Below, piece by piece: positions 25,101 to 25,923 of a DNA stretch of 25,923 bases. The position numbers and the translations under genes are program-made. The stretch is from NCBI GenBank assembly GCA_965178525.1, contig CBCXVS010000077.1:1-25923 (forward strand), in the 5' to 3' direction. Numbering within the stretch: position 1 is the stretch's first letter; the number at the start of each line of letters is the position of its first letter. Below the pieces are notes generated by a model. That model saw only the letters and a list, made by a program, of their open reading frames with translations, was not told the origin of the DNA and did no database searches. The DNA comes from CBCXVS01 sp965178525 (GTDB taxonomy: Bacteria > Tectomicrobia > Entotheonellia > Entotheonellales > Entotheonellaceae).

Positions 25101-25332
25101 TAATCCTAGAGACACCGGGGCGCATGCCGCCTTGCACATCGACGACATCGTCCAGGATCATAAAATCGTGAACTGGATCCACAATACCGACGTCCAGAAC
25201 CAGATGAAGGGAGCGATTGAGGACTATCTCTTTGAACTCCAGGAGGAATATGGCTTTGCACTGGACTTTGGGGACATTGACCATATCCTCGAACTGTGTC
25301 TGGACATCGCACGGGTAAGGTATCCGGTATGA
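22129..25332 (+). CDS. hsdR: Type I restriction enzyme HsdR, endonuclease/translocase subunit
   Basis: 1067 residues, full length, with GAGAGGT before the ATG. The N-terminal PD-(D/E)xK nuclease has Pro152-Asp153 (RRPDMVLF) and Glu167-x-Lys169 (VIECKRPD). The SF2 motor has Walker A HTQGSGKGLTM (345-349 is GSGKG), motif II VDEGH (443-446), motif III FTGTPV (469-474) and motif VI QAIARVNRLYDG. A helical C-terminal region binds HsdM. It cuts unmethylated DNA at a distance after ATP-driven translocation. Odd point: the residue after the Walker A Lys is Gly instead of the usual Ser or Thr. The gene is separated from hsdM by the broken hsdS and three small genes. Confidence 0.96.
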   Translation: MHPTPSFKEDHISQMPALQLLQNLGYTYLTPEEALVLRGGRKRVVLLEGILAEQLRKINRIRFKGKAYPFSEGNILSAIETLKDFVYDGLVRTNEKIYDLLCLGRSLQQAIDGDTRSFPLHYIDWTNWRNNAFHVTEEFSVERTGSHETRRPDMVLFVNGIPLAVIECKRPDIKEPIAEAISQHLRNQREDEIPKLFLYTQLLLAISKNEAKYATVGTPAKFWLVWKERGDQRSIEDDIGRYVNVELTEEQVNTLYGYCDWWAGEGAESYAVLKRQITEQDRALYSLCRPARLLELMYRYTLFDAGEKKVARYQQYICVRKILDRIREVQKGGTRQGGVVWHTQGSGKGLTMVMLATGIALEKGLDNFKIVLVTDRVDLDDQIYKTFGHCGAEPLQARTGKHLSQLVASHKERIITTVIDKFEAAVGNNAVRNDNPNIFVLVDEGHRGQYGELHARMRKVLPNACFIGFTGTPVMKKEKNTLERFGGLIDTYTISQAVKDQAVVPLLYEGRHVDQKVDSESIDTWFDRITANLSTEQRADLKKKFTTTDQLNKAQQKVMRIAWDISEHYRDNWQGTPYKAQLVAQDKSTALLYKHYLDEFGMVNSEVLISPPDDQQGNEGVEGDNPQAVQAFWKRMMARFGSEKEYKRQLINAFKQADEPEIIIVVDMLLTGFDAPRNTVLYLTRMLQGHTLLQAIARVNRLYDGKDFGYIIDYRGVLQNLDAALDIYGTLSEFDPEGLDDLCATLTDVSHETNKLPQRHSDLWELFKGVQNKRDAEDYERLLADEALRTRFKERLSICARTLAIALASVRFLEETPGDKIDKYKQDLKFFMRLHVAVRRRYAEAVDFKEYEGKIKKLLDTHVGTGEVEKITDLVNIFDAEAFASEVEKLGNTASKADTIAHRTKRTIEERMEEDPAFYRKFSELLAQAIAAFRQQRLSDAEYLGKVTDIAEKVKNRTGDDIPPILAHHDVAKAFYGVLLGIFSQYVENDFNPRDTGAHAALHIDDIVQDHKIVNWIHNTDVQNQMKGAIEDYLFELQEEYGFALDFGDIDHILELCLDIARVRYPV

Positions 25333-25856
25333 TCAAGACCGCAAGTCCCAACCGGACATATGTGATCCGGTTCGGAGGAGAAACCATCCCGTTTGAAGTG
25401 GAAATGCGTCAACGCCGGCGGCTTTCCATCAGTGTACATCCTGACCGCCGTGTGACCGTACTTGCCCCTGTCGACTGCTGCCTTGAAGACGTGTTGGCAC
25501 GCGTGCAGAAACGCGCGGCGTGGATCGCCAAACAACGCGCTTACTTTGAGCAATTTCACCCTCTGCCTCACAAGAAGCAATACATCAGTGGCGAAACCCA
25601 TCTCTATCTGGGTCGTCAATACCGGCTAAAAATCCAGAGTTCTGCAGCGGAGTCGGTGAAGCTAAAAGGCAGTTACCTTCATGTTGCCACGGCAAACCGT
25701 GATGATGCGGTACAAGTGGAACGGCTTCTTGACGATTGGTACAGAACGCACGCCAAAGATATTTTCCAAACCCGTCTCCTGCAGTGTCTTGACAAGGCCC
25801 CGTCGTTACGCAAGCCGCCTCCAGCTATTCGCATCCGACGTATGTCCATCGTATAG
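25329..25856 (+). pseudogene. YgjP-like M48-family metallopeptidase, truncated before the zinc motif
   Basis: The ATG overlaps the hsdR stop (ATGA), a tight coupling often seen for YgjP/DUF45 genes beside hsdR. The 175-residue product keeps the N-terminal strands (YVIRFGGETIPFEVEMRQRRRLSISVHPD), the middle helix (VQKRAAWIAKQRAYFEQF) and the PPAIRIRRM segment. Full-length relatives, about 230-240 residues, continue with a WGSC segment and the zinc-binding HELxH, which should follow RRM directly. Here the frame ends in TAG at 25854, and no frame in the remaining 67 bases resumes the family sequence. It therefore lacks its active site and is probably inactive, perhaps cut by an insertion whose body lies beyond the window. 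Confidence 0.7.
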
Positions 25857-25923
25857 GAAAGTGCATTTTCCCGATCCCAGAAGTCCCCATTTCTCAAGGA
25901 TGAACGAGCCAAGTGAGGGTTCC

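Overview
The window is about 26 kb of GC-rich bacterial DNA with no rRNA, tRNA or CRISPR array that I can see. The mix of genes (crotonase and CaiB/BaiF CoA-transferase, a giant cyclase/AAA/TPR signalling protein, DUF4058, a Cpx-like two-component system, many toxin-antitoxin genes, a type I restriction system) and the TGCGGAA heptamer repeats suggest an uncultivated, proteobacteria-like lineage. A Tectomicrobia/Entotheonella-type organism is only a guess. Many genes carry disabling lesions, so this stretch, at least, is decaying.

Layout. 1-2448: a truncated enoyl-CoA hydratase (minus), a small C2H2-like protein, and a family III CoA-transferase. 2449-3318: a heptamer-repeat hairpin, then an AhpD/carboxymuconolactone decarboxylase-like gene interrupted by an in-frame TGA. 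The TGA sits exactly at the second redox residue of the CxxC motif and is followed at the right distance by a bacterial SECIS-like hairpin. I read this as a CxxU selenoprotein of 209 residues, and it is the strongest finding here. 3319-6879: a broken adenylate cyclase/AAA/TPR gene with an amber codon, two frameshifts and an internal heptamer repeat. 6885-7518: a higBA module and its operator. 7623-9041: two decayed genes, a membrane/TPR protein and a formylglycine-generating-enzyme-like protein. 9049-11861: an antitoxin/PIN pair, a small gene split by an IS5-type element with a TA target duplication, a ribbon-helix-helix gene, and an HTH gene with an amber codon. 11890-15605: a secreted amidohydrolase (minus), then a Spy/CpxP-like protein, an OmpR-type regulator and a histidine kinase, with a CpxR-type box upstream. 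15761-17193: DUF4058 broken by an 8-bp tandem duplication, then a conserved PD-(D/E)xK-like protein. 17194-17924: non-coding apart from a doubtful remnant. 17925-25856: a type I restriction-modification locus: half-size hsdS, hsdM, a broken AT-rich full-size hsdS, three small antitoxin-like genes, hsdR, and a YgjP-like gene cut before its zinc motif.

How the genes work together. The CoA genes at the left fit acyl-CoA degradation. The selenoprotein would be a thiol/selenol redox enzyme and requires SelA/B/C/D elsewhere in the genome. The Spy-like protein, regulator and kinase form an envelope-stress circuit. From about 6.9 kb onward the window is an accessory island of addiction and defence genes. 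Its restriction system may now depend on the half-size specificity subunit, because the full-size one is broken.
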